Positions 25,201 through 33,981 of a stretch of DNA of 64,000 nt are shown in pieces (the first letter of the stretch is position 1; every line of letters begins with the position of its first letter). Source of the DNA: Siphonodentalium dalli (Eukaryota; Mollusca; Scaphopoda; Gadilida; Siphonodentaliidae); NCBI GenBank assembly GCA_032622095.1, contig CP136063.1:69231980-69295979 (forward strand), in the 5' to 3' direction. A program made the position numbers and the translations under genes. The notes under the pieces are model-generated. The model saw only the letters and a program-made list of their open reading frames with translations. It did not search any database and was not told where the DNA came from.

Positions 25201-25930
25201 TTATTAGCTACAACTGACTTGACAAGACATATAATCCCATATCAATAATCCTATAATCCCCCAAATTAGTTGCTATTTTTACAACTAAATACTCACTCAA
25301 TAAGACAAAGATCAAACTGTGCCAACCACTCATTGTTTATGCTATAATATGTACAAAGATATGCCATAATTTAGTCTATTAACCCTTTACCCAACAAATC
25401 GGCCAAATCGGCCAAATAAAGCTTCAACAGCCTAAAATATCTTCGGTCTGTCTCAATAGAACCATACAAATATGGATATCATTGGAACCGGCTCCTTGAC
25501 CACATTGTGATAGTTACAGTTATGCCCTGTGCCAATGCATTCTCTTATATATGCGAGTCGACCATAGGTCGCCTCGCATATATAAGAGATGCATTGGCCT
25601 AAAAAAAATCTTTTTTTAACACTTTTTACCATTTTTTTCTTACATTCTTTAACAATTTTATAATTTTTAATGTGTTAAGCCAATGCATTCTCTTATATAT
25701 GCGAGGCGACCTATGGTCGACTCGCATATATAAGAGAATGCATTGGCACAGGGCCCTTCTGTTGGGGTAAAGGGTTAACTGTATGGCAAACTCACTTAAT
25801 GTTTACACAGACAAAGCTTGTATTTAAACTAATGTAAATCAACAACTTGAGACATTGAACTAAAACTCAGTTTATAAATAGACTGTTTGTAATGTGGTCG
25901 CGACTTGCTACCTGACTTGTCCTGAGCCAT
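10163..25930 (-). CDS. TIMM23: TIMM23, mitochondrial import inner membrane translocase subunit Tim23 (7 coding exons)
   Basis: Spliced CDS on the minus strand: exons 25930-25912, 24044-23977, 22725-22629, 14558-14471, 14003-13945, 12017-11907 and 10266-10163. They sum to 546 nt (181 residues plus TGA). Every junction has an AG acceptor and GT donor with matching phase. The ATG at 25930 has G at -3 and +4. The product is a Tim17/Tim22/Tim23-family protein, the channel-forming subunit of the TIM23 complex, which moves presequence proteins across the inner mitochondrial membrane. Visible hallmarks are MSPYLNFDP (15-23), RGRFE (45-49), a Gly-rich first helix (about 50-75), a second helix (100-124), VDDELNT (127-133) followed by a third helix, and RGG (155-157) leading a fourth helix. 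Animal Tim23 is usually about 200-210 residues; this one is shorter mainly in the N-terminal intermembrane-space segment. Introns are 1867, 1251, 8070, 467, 1927 and 1640 bp, packed with repeats. UTRs and promoter were not located. Family assignment is from recalled homology, not a search. Confidence 0.93.
10311..10679. mobile_element. GCAGAATGAGG palindrome element (copy A)
   Basis: The ends AAGCCTTGAAATA... and ...TATTTCAAGGCTT are inverted. Inside are palindromes at 10337-10429 (arms of about 46 nt centred on CCGCACAGCGGG) and about 10573-10650. It lies in TIMM23 intron 6. Confidence 0.65.
10738..10989. mobile_element. GCAGAATGAGG palindrome element (copy B, with 9-bp TSD)
   Basis: It is flanked by ACCAAGTGC on both sides (10729-10737 and 10990-10998). 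The inverted ends are AAGCCTTGAAATAGGGTGTC / GACACCCTATTTCAAGGCTT. It contains two palindromes (10767-10859 and 10870-10961). The 9-bp TSD fits Mutator-like elements (inference). It lies in TIMM23 intron 6. Confidence 0.75.
11340..11735. repeat. Further GCAGAATGAGG palindromes
   Basis: Copies lie at about 11359-11450 and 11639-11732, with the same arms (GCAGAATGAGG...CACCCTCTGGGGACCTCATT) and a variable centre. Both are in TIMM23 intron 6. A degraded copy in intron 5 lies at about 13537-13630. Confidence 0.65.
11907..12017 (-). CDS. TIMM23: TIMM23 coding exon 6
   Basis: The exon is 111 nt, acceptor CTTTCAG and donor CCTG|GTTAGT. It encodes the end of helix 2 (FFYSVFGVAFSYF), the conserved VDDELNT loop and helix 3 (GTGAGLLYKS). 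Confidence 0.95.
12086..12275. mobile_element. TTAA-type hairpin MITE, degraded copy
   Basis: It has the two-hairpin layout of the 9851 copy (ccaatgcattctattatatatg; agtgcattctcttatatatgcg with its complement), but the terminal CCCTTT repeats are not recognisable. It lies in TIMM23 intron 5. Confidence 0.55.
12371..12475. repeat. GCAGAATGAGG-type palindrome in TIMM23 intron 5
   Basis: It reads tttgcaaaatgaggttccca, then a ..gctatcctgcacagtgggct.. centre, and ends aacttcattctgc. It is a diverged copy of the family at 10.3-11.7 kb. The sequence just after it resembles the inverse of 11540-11640 (gatattcacccattagt... against actaatgggtggacatcacc). Confidence 0.6.
12660..13345. repeat. About 161-bp tandem repeat, four-plus copies
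   Basis: A unit containing actaagacccataactccgg, aattcggacaaacctggttt and gagttatcgc.ctaacggtga repeats at about 12670, 12830, 12990, 13150 and 13310. It resembles the monomer length of pearl core repeats. It lies in TIMM23 intron 5. Confidence 0.8.
13945..14003 (-). CDS. TIMM23: TIMM23 coding exon 5
   Basis: The exon is 59 nt, acceptor TTTTCAG and donor ATAG|GTAAGA. It encodes MLNYITKQGASSAQTIGGI. This corresponds to the conserved loop and helix 2 start, where vertebrate Tim23 has a TRQGA...NTLGS-like sequence. Confidence 0.94.
14040..14160. mobile_element. Half copy of the 'AGGGCATTACTGT' MITE
   Basis: Sequence gactaaatcctgaaaaatta, then ...ttatttagggcattactgta, matches the right half of the complete foldback at 45408-45600. 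The left arm is missing. It lies in TIMM23 intron 4, which is only 467 bp long. Confidence 0.6.
14471..14558 (-). CDS. TIMM23: TIMM23 coding exon 4
   Basis: The exon is 88 nt, acceptor GAGCAG and donor CACA|GTGAGT. It encodes the rest of the Gly-rich helix 1 (GGAVGGAMGLYSG) and a charged loop. The 8.07-kb intron before it holds the large pearl-type repeat array. Confidence 0.94.
14630..14853. mobile_element. TTAA-ended MITE with a different palindromic core
   Basis: It has TTAA at 14630-14633 and 14850-14853, with ends CCCTTTCGGTGCCAAGTC / GACTTGTCACTGAAAGGG. The interior is an inverted repeat of 'tccttgat.atttttcaaatttatt' plus a direct repeat of gattataataatgtgat.cattgatggaaagagctct. The termini match the family at 5062 but the core differs. 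It lies in TIMM23 intron 3. Confidence 0.75.
14938..15146. mobile_element. Foldback MITE (GACTTTGTTCTTA family)
   Basis: The arms GACAAATTTTGTTCTTATGCC...CATAAAT and ATTTATGATTGGTG...TTAAGAACAAAGTC are inverted around TATGTAAACAAAAG/CTTTTGTTTACATA. Related pieces are at about 58785-58880 and 63381-63485. Confidence 0.6.
15540..20215 (+). mobile_element. Pearl/HINE-type element with an expanded core array
   Basis: More than 25 core units of about 129-165 bp are present (GCCAAAGGATTTAGTCATGC, AAGATGGCTGCTGGCGGCC, GACTCGTTCCCATCTACATG, CATGACAAATTTCAT). They are followed by an ACGG/ACAC microsatellite (20100-20145). The 3' module is catggcaatagctcaaactt, then a hairpin with GTAAGTTGAGCT. Known family: bivalve pearl elements, grouped with Helentron-associated interspersed elements. 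The copy occupies more than half of TIMM23 intron 3. The repeated 60-79-codon ORFs starting MFFGRTTPK are by-products of the repeat. Confidence 0.8.
17012..19792 (+). repeat. 927-bp higher-order repeat, three tandem copies
   Basis: Copies span 17012-17938, 17939-18865 and 18866-19792. Each contains six core monomers, one shortened to about 129 bp by an internal deletion at the copy junction (gtaaa|cgacacc). Differences between copies are very few (for example ggccgaacg in copy 1 against ggctgaacg in copies 2 and 3). Confidence 0.93.
20576..20842. mobile_element. TTAA-type hairpin MITE
   Basis: TTAACCCTTTCATGATGGGAAC opens the copy. The two-hairpin body includes gtgcattctcttatatatg. The right end (catggtagggctgaag) is decayed. 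It lies in TIMM23 intron 3. Confidence 0.6.
20843..21790. other. No gene seen (TIMM23 intron 3)
   Basis: Unassigned intronic sequence with an AT dinucleotide stretch (about 20850-20880) and a 10-G run (about 20969). Confidence 0.4.
21790..22620 (+). mobile_element. Second pearl/HINE-type copy
   Basis: It has about four diverged core units and a short acacacacacgcacacggacgacgg tract split by mismatches. The 3' module is catggcaatagctcaaactt with a hairpin ending gttgagct. It ends less than 15 nt from the donor of TIMM23 exon 3. A stub of the GCAGAATTAGG repeat precedes it. Confidence 0.75.
22629..22725 (-). CDS. TIMM23: TIMM23 coding exon 3
   Basis: The exon is 97 nt, acceptor TTTCAG and donor GCAG|GTGAGG. 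It encodes the link into the first membrane helix, with RGRFELAF, the most diagnostic stretch of the family. It ends one base into a Gly codon that exon 4 completes. Confidence 0.95.
22964..23537. mobile_element. TTAA-ended hairpin MITE with internal insertion
   Basis: TTAA lies at 22964-22967 and 23534-23537, with ends CCCTTTACCCAACAAAACGG / GTTCTGTTGGGCAAAGGG. It contains two copies of the 'gcattctcttatatatgcgag' hairpin (about 23118-23178 and 23440-23512). Between them is a segment (about 23230-23435) found inverted at 32285-32465. It lies in TIMM23 intron 2. Confidence 0.75.
23977..24044 (-). CDS. TIMM23: TIMM23 coding exon 2
   Basis: The exon is 68 nt. The acceptor follows a T-run (TTTTTTTGTAG) and the donor is CCA|GTAAGT. 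It encodes the N-terminal intermembrane-space segment, including the family signature MSPYLNFDP. It ends on a codon boundary. The signature aligns with the LSPYLNVDPR-type stretch known in animal Tim23. Confidence 0.93.
24069..24737. mobile_element. PIF/Harbinger-like non-autonomous element
   Basis: It has a 3-bp TTA duplication (24066-24068 and 24738-24740). The inverted ends are GGCCAAAAAAAAAAAAGG..TTTTGGTTCTC / GAGAACCAAAA..TTTTTGGCC. There is no transposase ORF. It lies in TIMM23 intron 1, beginning about 24 nt from the exon 2 acceptor. Superfamily is inferred from TTA plus GGCC ends. Confidence 0.65.
25379..25778. mobile_element. TTAA-ended hairpin MITE, two hairpins
   Basis: TTAA lies at 25379-25382 and 25775-25778, with ends CCCTTTACCCAACAAATCGG / TTCTGTTGGGGTAAAGGG. 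Two 70-75-nt hairpins of the 'gcattctcttatatatgcgag' type are present (about 25532-25595 and 25680-25748). It lies in TIMM23 intron 1 and is the closest relative of the copy at 22964. Confidence 0.8.
25912..25930 (-). CDS. TIMM23: TIMM23 coding exon 1 (start codon)
   Basis: The exon has 19 coding nt: MAQDKS plus the first base of a Val codon. The donor is CAG|GTAGCA. The start context GAAATGG is strong. It is too short to stand alone and is supported because its phase (+1) completes exactly with the TT that opens exon 2. Confidence 0.82.
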
Positions 25931-28900
25931 TTCAACATTACATGTTGTGATCCCAACAAGTGCGTTTCGTTGACATTACGACCATGTTGTAAACGGTTAT
26001 TTTGAGAATATGTGTATGAGGCAACAACATTTTGTTACATGCAAACAACAGAAACATTGATTGTTGCATCATGTGCAGTCAGCTTTAGCAGTTTAGATCA
26101 GAAGAGGTTTTCTGAGCCCAGGAAAGCTGAGTGAGAGTGAGATTCGGTTCCAAAGGAGGCCAGACCACGACATGTTGGCTGCCAGTGACACTGTGACAGT
26201 CGGCCAGGGTTGACGGACTGCTGCCAGTGCTGATAACAACGTTCATCTAAGAAGTCATATCATCAATGGTTATAGGGGCCTACAATGAAGGCGTGTTTTT
26301 TTTAAAACAAAGAGACAATGTTGTCAAAACAATCATTGATATTGATTGTGACATCATCACTCACAACTAGTCCAGTTAAAGCATGTGTGAGGTAATTCGC
26401 ACGAAACAAACAATAATAGGATAATATTATTTTTAAGTGTATATATTTTTCTGCATGCCTGAGAACAAACCATGTGCCATGTGTGACACAGATAATACAT
26501 TGGTTCATAGTATTCCATGCATCATGTATAGGTAATGATAATGCTCAATATAAAATTTATCGGGTGTTAAATGAGCACGGCATCGGGCCTTTGAAGTGTA
26601 GATATCAATCAGTTAGCATGTGTCATCGGTCAGAATACTGTGTAATACAGATAGACTCTTCCAGGAAAATCTATTTTCAATTTCAGTTTCGATATGGAAT
26701 ACAGGAGGTCAAATTGGGTTTGAGACAACAAAAGTTTTAACCTGGTCTTTGTGTGGAAAGGAAATGTTCTGAATCCAGAGTTCGCGCTTCCACTTGCCAA
26801 TGCCAAAAATAATTCACATTTGGCAAAAATATATTCATTTTGGCAAATCACTTTTTAATTCCTCAAGCAAGTTGAAAAATATTGGTCAATCAATACCATT
26901 CATTTCAGGAAGCTCTTACAACATAATTATATCAGTGGTGTTTTATAAGGTTCAGGAAAAGTTATCCCTCTATTTAGATGCACTTAATCTCATAGCATTA
27001 GTATGTGATGTGCCCTTCAGATGAAGCAACCCTTCTACCATTGTATTGTTCGGTGATTGGCTTATTGTTGTATGATAAACCACACTAGAGATGCGACTCA
27101 TGCAAGTATAATTAATTATTAACTAACTGCTTTTCATCGATATCAAATCGTTCTAAAAGCGGGTGTCTAAAAATTAGACATAAGGTTGCAGAAATTATTA
27201 CTATCAGGGATAGCATTTGGTAAATACTAAAATAATTTGGCAAAAAATATGTTCATTTGGCAAATTATTTGGCAAAAGTACTTTTGATCCAAAGCAGACC
27301 CTGTCTGAATCTAAGAAAAATTTAATTGCACTTTCGGCAATAATCCAAAACTTTTATACAATTCAGTATTGGATTACAGCATTTTATTGGGAACATTAAA
27401 ACTAAAATATATGGTGCCTTAACGGCGCTTCTCGCGAGCAGGTGGTGTGTCCCCCAAATAATGAGATAATCCTGACGATCTCATGGATACACAGCTTAAT
27501 CGGAACCAGATTTGTCCACATTTTAGGCTTGCGGTGAGGTTATGGTGGCGCAGGCCTCAGCCTAGGGGTTCAGAACAGGGAGACTTGAAGTCTCCCTTCA
27601 GGAAATTTAGGGAGACTTCAGGAAATTTAGGGAGACTTCAGGGAGAAGAGGGGAGACTACCAAAAATTGACAATTTTCAAATATCGCTTTATTTTATAAA
27701 CATCAATAAAAAAATTTAAAAAGATAAAATAAGAATAAAACTAAAAAAATTTGACTTTATCTGAAATTAGCCTAATTAATTGTTATTATACATTTAAAAT
27801 TTTTGGAAATGTTTTGTGTAGCTATCATTTAAGCAAGACAATTATCAAGTTACAGTAGTAGTTAATTTTTTAACTAAATGGAAGTAGTATTATTTCCTAG
27901 ACTGCAGCTTGGAAGATACGTTTGTACAGTCTGAATCATGATGCATGTAACTTTGTAAGTTTAATTTGGTCACGGCTGTAATGTGGGTGTCGGCTAAAAT
28001 AAACAATAAGGACTAACTAACAATTAAACTAAAAGCTTTTATTAATTAATGGCCTCCCTTAATTAATGCCAACATCACTGGTATAATCCGATTAAAGCAA
28101 TAAACTTGACATTTATTTACGGAAGCAGTCTCTTCAAAAAGTGCGACGCGGTCTCTTCAAAAAGTGCGACGCGTTACCGAAACGACTTCCGAAGCGCCTG
28201 GTACATACTCTGATAATGTCGTAATTGTTTTATATCTTAAAAGCGGGACGGCGGTCTTTTAAGTTAATTAAAACATTTATTTGTGACACTCACGATGGTC
28301 AGTAACAACACAGATGCGAACATCTCATCGTGTTTTCAGCGTGTCAAAAAATTCGTGATTAACATTCATTACCGCAAAGGGAACAAAGGCGACTGAATAA
28401 CAACACAAAACAATAGGTCATATTTTATTTTTTATTTTAAACACTTGGGTCTTTGTCTCTGCATCATCTGTTTCTTTTTGGGATGGCCGCCACAATTCAT
28501 CTATATACGGACATGTCTGGGAAAAAAAACTAGAAAAAAAATTAAGAAAAATCCCCCTAAAATTGAAGGCGACTTCGATTTCGCCTTAGAACGACGATAG
28601 GGCGAAGTCAGCGACAGTAAGGCGACAATCTCGCCCGAGTCGCCTTGTGAGCTGAGGCCTGTGGTGGCGTCCCCTCATATATGAGGTAATCCCGATGAAC
28701 ACGTGCGCATTATTTATATTTTACTAGTTTTAATGACATGCCTTTGTGGTGGGGACTGAGGGGGACCTTTATTCTCATTTCATTTATCAATGCCAAAATC
28801 TGAATTATGATCACATTTTTCCAAATAGATACACAATGCAGAGAACAGTAAAATAACTGTCAATTAAAATACAATAAAAGAAACACGTCATTATGTATAT

Positions 28901-29897
28901 TTTTTTATATTAAAATATCACATTTTGATCAGCTTAAATGACGAAATATGCTTGTACTGTTGTTCTCCATATCCACTCAAGTGGTTTACCACGTCATGGA
29001 GGCAATTTTATCATCTGGCTGTAGAGGTTTACGCCATCATGGGATGTTTTATTTTCATCCCGCCAAAGCGATTTATGCTGTTGAAAGGGTTAATAAATAA
29101 AACTGATTTTAATTCCCTTACTTCGAACCACCTGTATTCAAGCACCATTACTCTTGGGCTCCAAATAAACATGCATGCACGTTTATTAATTTCTTGGGTA
29201 ATTTCCCCCTGCACAGTGCTTATTTGGGTCAACACAAAGTCAAGATTTCTATATGATTTCGATATCAAAATGTTGAGCTTACCAGTATAACTTAATGCAT
29301 GAACATGTATATGGCATACATGTGAACATTTAAATATTGAATAAAACACAACATGACACATACTGTCTTGATTCCTATATTTGACCTACATGTACTAGTA
29401 CAATACAAATACTTTGTTTAACCACAGTTAATATGTTGATGTTTTACTCAGTTCCCCCTGCACTATTATTTGGGTCTGCACGTTTATTAACTTCCAATGG
29501 AATTTACCCCCTGCACTATTATTTGGGCCTGCACTTTTATTTGGAGCCCAAGAGTACTCCTCTATATAGGCATTATGTTTAAAGAAAAGAAAAAGCCGAC
29601 CTACACACCAAATTTTTTGGGATTTTGTTTTAGGCCTCACAATAAAATTTCAAACAATAAAAGTTTATGACTGACATGTCACTACAGACATGTAAGTATC
29701 TTTAGTATATGAGTTATGACTATGTCTATTCTTCCCTAAATACCACTATTGTTTGACGATCTAATCTAAATCATCGGATCACAATGAGTGAGATTTCACT
29801 GGATCAAATCAGATCACACACCTTCGGAAATTACCGAGATGTGCCGAATTAAAGATGACCGACTATTTATACGTTAAAATTCGAGTACGTAACAAGG
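25931..29897. other. Upstream of TIMM23; no gene recognised
   Basis: The TIMM23 promoter should lie just above 25930, but no clear core elements were picked out. Small structures: two related blocks with ttggcaaaaatat..ttcattttggcaaatca (about 26795-26850 and 27235-27280), a gggagact/tcaggaaattta tandem (27570-27660), an exact 23-bp duplication (28128-28150 and 28151-28173, gtctcttcaaaaagtgcgac gcg) and a repeated ccccctgcactattatttggg (about 29455 and 29508). ORFs of up to 121 codons at 28925-29361 have no recognised domain. Confidence 0.45.
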
Positions 29898-30060
29898 TGT
29901 AGCGGTCGTGTTGTAAATATAGAAGGCCGATGACTTCTCTGCTCGAGAGGTCTAATTCTCTTGGTCACAGCCGTTAGACGCTTGGGATTTCGGGGTGCTG
30001 CAACTTTTGGTGCGACTCCTGCACTTATCTCTCTCGTTCTGTTACACTGGGGGCTCGTTC
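29898..30060 (+). mobile_element. Short LTR remnant with tRNA-Pro-type primer site
   Basis: The segment 29898-30046 (149 bp) starts TGTAGCGG and ends GTTACA (TGTA...TACA). It is followed after one base by TGGGGGCTCGT (30048-30058), which is complementary to the 3' end of tRNA-Pro including CCA. No gag or pol follows; a different element starts at about 30109. It is probably a truncated 5' end of a small LTR element. Confidence 0.5.
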
Positions 30061-30108
30061 ACTCCTCGGAGTCTATGTCATGATGTGACCGCTCTTGGGG
30101 AGGACTAG

Positions 30109-31195
30109 GCTTGCCACGATTATTCGATTAATCGACTAACCTTCGGCAGGTGTGGTTGTAGACAGTTATTTACTTTCATCGACTAATCGCCCAAATGGGG
30201 GGGGGGGGGGGGGGGGGGGGGGGTGTATGGTTGTGTATTTAAGCAGTACCAGTACTATGCGCAATACCATGCCTGGAAGTAAATGTTAACAGTGTATGTA
30301 GCACAATTTACCACCCGACAGCCTGTTCTGTCGCCACTTCTGATGCGGCTTCCTTTGATAACGCAGCCAACGTTTGGCGGTCATCTTCAAAGAGTTCGGT
30401 GTGCCTTTGATGTCGTGTTACAGACTTGCCATTGTTTCTATATTATGTTTAAATGTAAATTTATCTTCCTATGGATCTGTAATTAGCGATCATCATATCC
30501 AAAATGGACGATGTGCATGGGACTGCATCTATATTTCATTTTTCAAATTTCATACTGTAAAATGTTCACCATTATTGATAATAATTCACAAAGTCACAAA
30601 GTTCGCGGACATGGAATGTTCAGTGTTACTAGACAGTTAATCAATAAAAAGTTGGTGTCATCACTTATTAGTGCTACATACATTACATTCTCCAACTTGG
30701 TAACGTATATACCCCCCACACCCCGCTACACGATGCGTTGCACGCACTTTGAATAACAAAACTAAAATAATATGTCAGGTGACGCAATCGGTACACAATG
30801 GAATTTTCTGCAAAACTAACTATAGTACGTTTTCAATAAGTATGCGACAATTCTGCATGCTTTCATTTGGCACTGTTACCGCGATGCATGTTCACAGATT
30901 GACTGGACAGATTTATTTTAAATGTCTCGTCCGTGGGAATAGCGATGAGCTAGGAGGGTGTTTACCTGCTGCATAAATTTGAGTTTAGGTGGCCGATGAC
31001 GGGCGGGGGCCTCAGAATGACAAGATTGCTGACTGACAGTTTATAACTGTGTTCAGACTGGATGTAATTTAGTCATTGTAATTTCGATTTGATCACGTCT
31101 TTACCTGGGTGCAATCTGGGCCACATATATAAACGATTAATTGACTAGACATCGACTATAGCGGTCGATTATGAAAACTCAGTCGTGACAACCCT
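30109..31195. mobile_element. hAT-like non-autonomous element
   Basis: The left end TAGGCTTGCCACGATTATTC and the right end (complement reads TTAGGGTTGTCACGACTGAG) resemble the hAT-type TAGGGTTG(C/T)CACGA terminus. A gattaatcgactaa motif occurs inside both ends. The copy contains a 27-G run (about 30197-30223). Clean 8-bp duplications were not found, and no transposase is visible. Confidence 0.5.
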
Positions 31196-31197
31196 AA

Positions 31198-31495
31198 TCA
31201 CAGCAGTGAGTTGATCTGTATTCTCGTATTATGTCTTGTTCAGTCGTTGAGCCTGAGGTGGGCAGATTGGCGGATCAAACTTGCCACAGCTTGTTGGATT
31301 CTAGACGTTTCGTACCATGGTCGTTTCGTACCTGGACGTTTAGTACCATCTGGTCGTTTCGTACCATATTTATTAGTCGTCTCGTACCGCATTGTTTGGT
31401 CGTTTCGTACCATGTAGGAAATCAATTGGTCGTTTTGTACCATGTAGGAAATCATTTGGTCGTTTCGTACCGTGTCTTGTAGCATGTTGCGAATG
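31198..31495 (+). repeat. GTTTCGTACC tandem repeat with leader (copy 1)
   Basis: A leader (gcctgaggtgggcagattgg cggatcaaac) is followed by about seven spaced copies of (g)gtcgtttcgtacca (31305-31475), then a 19-G run. The same arrangement occurs inverted at 35990-36059 plus 39148-39350, where it is split by another element. Confidence 0.75.
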
Positions 31496-31619
31496 GGGGG
31501 GGGGGGGGGGGGGAACAGTGTTGATTTCATACTTTATTCTTCATTTTAAAACAACAACATATTAACATTAACAACACTATTTTAGACAACAATATTCTAT
31601 GACATGATTGTAACAATTA

Positions 31620-32925
31620 GGCCTAAAAAAATAATACATTTGTTTCCGCTAACGAGCTGAAAAAAATTAGGGGTAGGTAGGTAGGCTTAACTTCTTCTTT
31701 TTTTGTTAACTTTTTTTTTTCAGTATCTTTAAAAATAATTGTATAATACTTGTCAATAACCCAAAGTACATGTATGCACTTCTTAGCCCCAATCAGGTTA
31801 ACCCAGATGACAGAGGAACTAGAAACTCCAATTCAATCTTACATATGCTTTAATATTTACATATATACCAGTCTATATACTATATAGTCTTTGATAATCC
31901 TAATATTTCCCATTTGGTCTGGCGACAACTGGAGTCAGTCCAGCACCACTGCACTGTTCACATATTGGAGTGACCATCTTGTACCAATCTTAAATGATGG
32001 CTTCACAACACTACCTTCTCCTCTGCATTCAGTGAAGGATCTAGGTATTTTTTGGGGACACCTGATTTTGGACAATGATATGCCGAAGGCATAACCTGAA
32101 CGCCTGAGCGGAGGAAGGTTTGGGAGGGATGACCCCCCTGCTGATGGTGGGGGTTTTCCCCCTGGAAAAATTTTGAAAATCCATTGCATTTAGAGCTAAT
32201 CTAGGGCACTTTGAGTCAGTATTTTGAATTTTACTGAGAGGTCAATTTGATCAAGTTTCTCAAGCATAACTTTGGAATTTTTTTATATATGTATGGATTG
32301 GAAATGCTTATAAGTCATTGTCAGATATCTTTTGGTTCAATGGATTATGCTTATCCTGCTTGAAATGAGACTTACCATTATCACTATAATTCATATAATT
32401 GGCTATTTTATAAAATTCAAGTAAGACACATACATAATATACTACATGTAGTACAGAAACAATGTCTATTAAGTTAGTAATTACTATTTATAGTACTAAT
32501 CTCTATATTATTTATTCTTATGAGATTCCATCTGATAACCAGGTTGATTCGATCAAATTGTTAATGTTCCTGTACTGTATTTGATTGAAATACTGAAGTC
32601 TGAAGGCTGAATGATAACAAACCTGAACTGAAACTATTTGAAGTTTTCACAGATGAAAGCTAGATAAAACCAAACATACTTTACAGTATGATTCCAACTG
32701 TTAAACTTAAATTTTTTTGTGAACTTAAATTTCTTATGTCAATATATATAAATGTTTTGTATCTTGTTATGATATGAATTGGGACCTAAATTGAAAAAAA
32801 AAAATTTAAATAAATTTTTTTTTTCCAATTTTTTTTTTTTGCAATGGCAATAAAAAGTTTAGGGTCGGGAGTTTAAAATAGGGTCGGTCGGGTTAGCGGA
32901 AACAAACGTCTTTTTTTTTTAGGCC
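31620..32925. mobile_element. PIF/Harbinger-like element with nested repeat
   Basis: TTA is duplicated at 31617-31619 and 32926-32928. The ends are GGCCTAAAAAAA...TTTGTTTCCGCTAAC / GTTAGCGGAAACAAACGTC...TTTTAGGCC. It carries the inverse of the 23230-23435 segment (about 32285-32465). No transposase was seen. Confidence 0.65.
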
Positions 32926-33548
32926 TTAACATTCGGCCGACTTGACAGCAACTGCTGGAGCAAACAATTTTGCGCATACCTTCAAAAGTCCACTCGTCGA
33001 AATGCTGCCGTTTTCATAATTGTTCCATAAACAGAAGAGCTGCGCTTGATTTTCCCGATACTGGACTCTCTGATATCTTTTCATTTTTTTTTTCTCCCAC
33101 TAACTTTAACAGGTCAGGCACATCCTGAATTCCACTATTATAGTGGTACACTGTACATGTATATGACTATATAACATATTCATATTTCCTTTATTTGCGT
33201 CGGGAATAGAAGACGGCGCATACCAGTGCACGGCCAAATATCACTCTTAACAATATCACAGCAAATGAACAGTCTTCCGACAAAATTCGTTGTGCAATCT
33301 TTTGCGCCAGCTTTGTTATTCAATAATATTACTAATATATGCCTATCTAAATGACAATAATATGATGACTCAATCGCTCCTTCATAACAGCAATTCAACT
33401 AATTGAATGCTAATTGAGTTGGTTATGGTATGTCATCATGCATGATTAATCATTCTCCTGCAATATTGCTCCTCGAACCTGCACTATTTAACCACCCCTC
33501 CAAAAGGCTAACTTGCCTCTCCATTGGAGTGTTAATAGCAGCTGAAAA

Positions 33549-33660
33549 CAATTTGTCCCTCAACGGGTGTCAAGTGCATCCCTGTCGAAGAACAATTTGT
33601 CACTCAGCGGGGGTCAAGTACCTCCCTGTCGAAAAACAATTTGTCCCTCAAGGGTGCCCT
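33549..33660 (+). repeat. 44-bp tandem repeat, 2.4 copies
   Basis: Units beginning caatttgtccctcaacggg start at 33549, 33593 and 33637. The surrounding 32929-33981 shows no recognised gene. Confidence 0.8.
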
Positions 33661-33981
33661 TAAAACTTAATGAAGCATCCTCAGATATGGGTCCGTTTAG
33701 TTAATTTTCACCCCAAATACAGGAGAGAGACCATTGAATACATACAGGAAAATCTATACATGTATTTTTGACCACATGCGTTTTTCTTGGGGAAATTTTT
33801 TGGAAATCACATCTATCTGAATAGCTCGGAACAAAAAAGTTATACCGGCTTTACACCTTTTATGTCCAGTAATAATTTCCCCATGTAAGTTATCATTTCA
33901 ACATTTGAACATGTTTCAATTGGAGTGATTAAAAAAAGATCCAATTGAGTAAGGCACGAGAAAATCAGACATGATTGTGAG

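Noticed and set aside
28925-29361. Overlapping ORFs of 121 and 110 codons on opposite strands
   Set aside because: AT-rich chance frames with no domain. Part of the sequence is a repeated ccccctgcactattatttggg segment.
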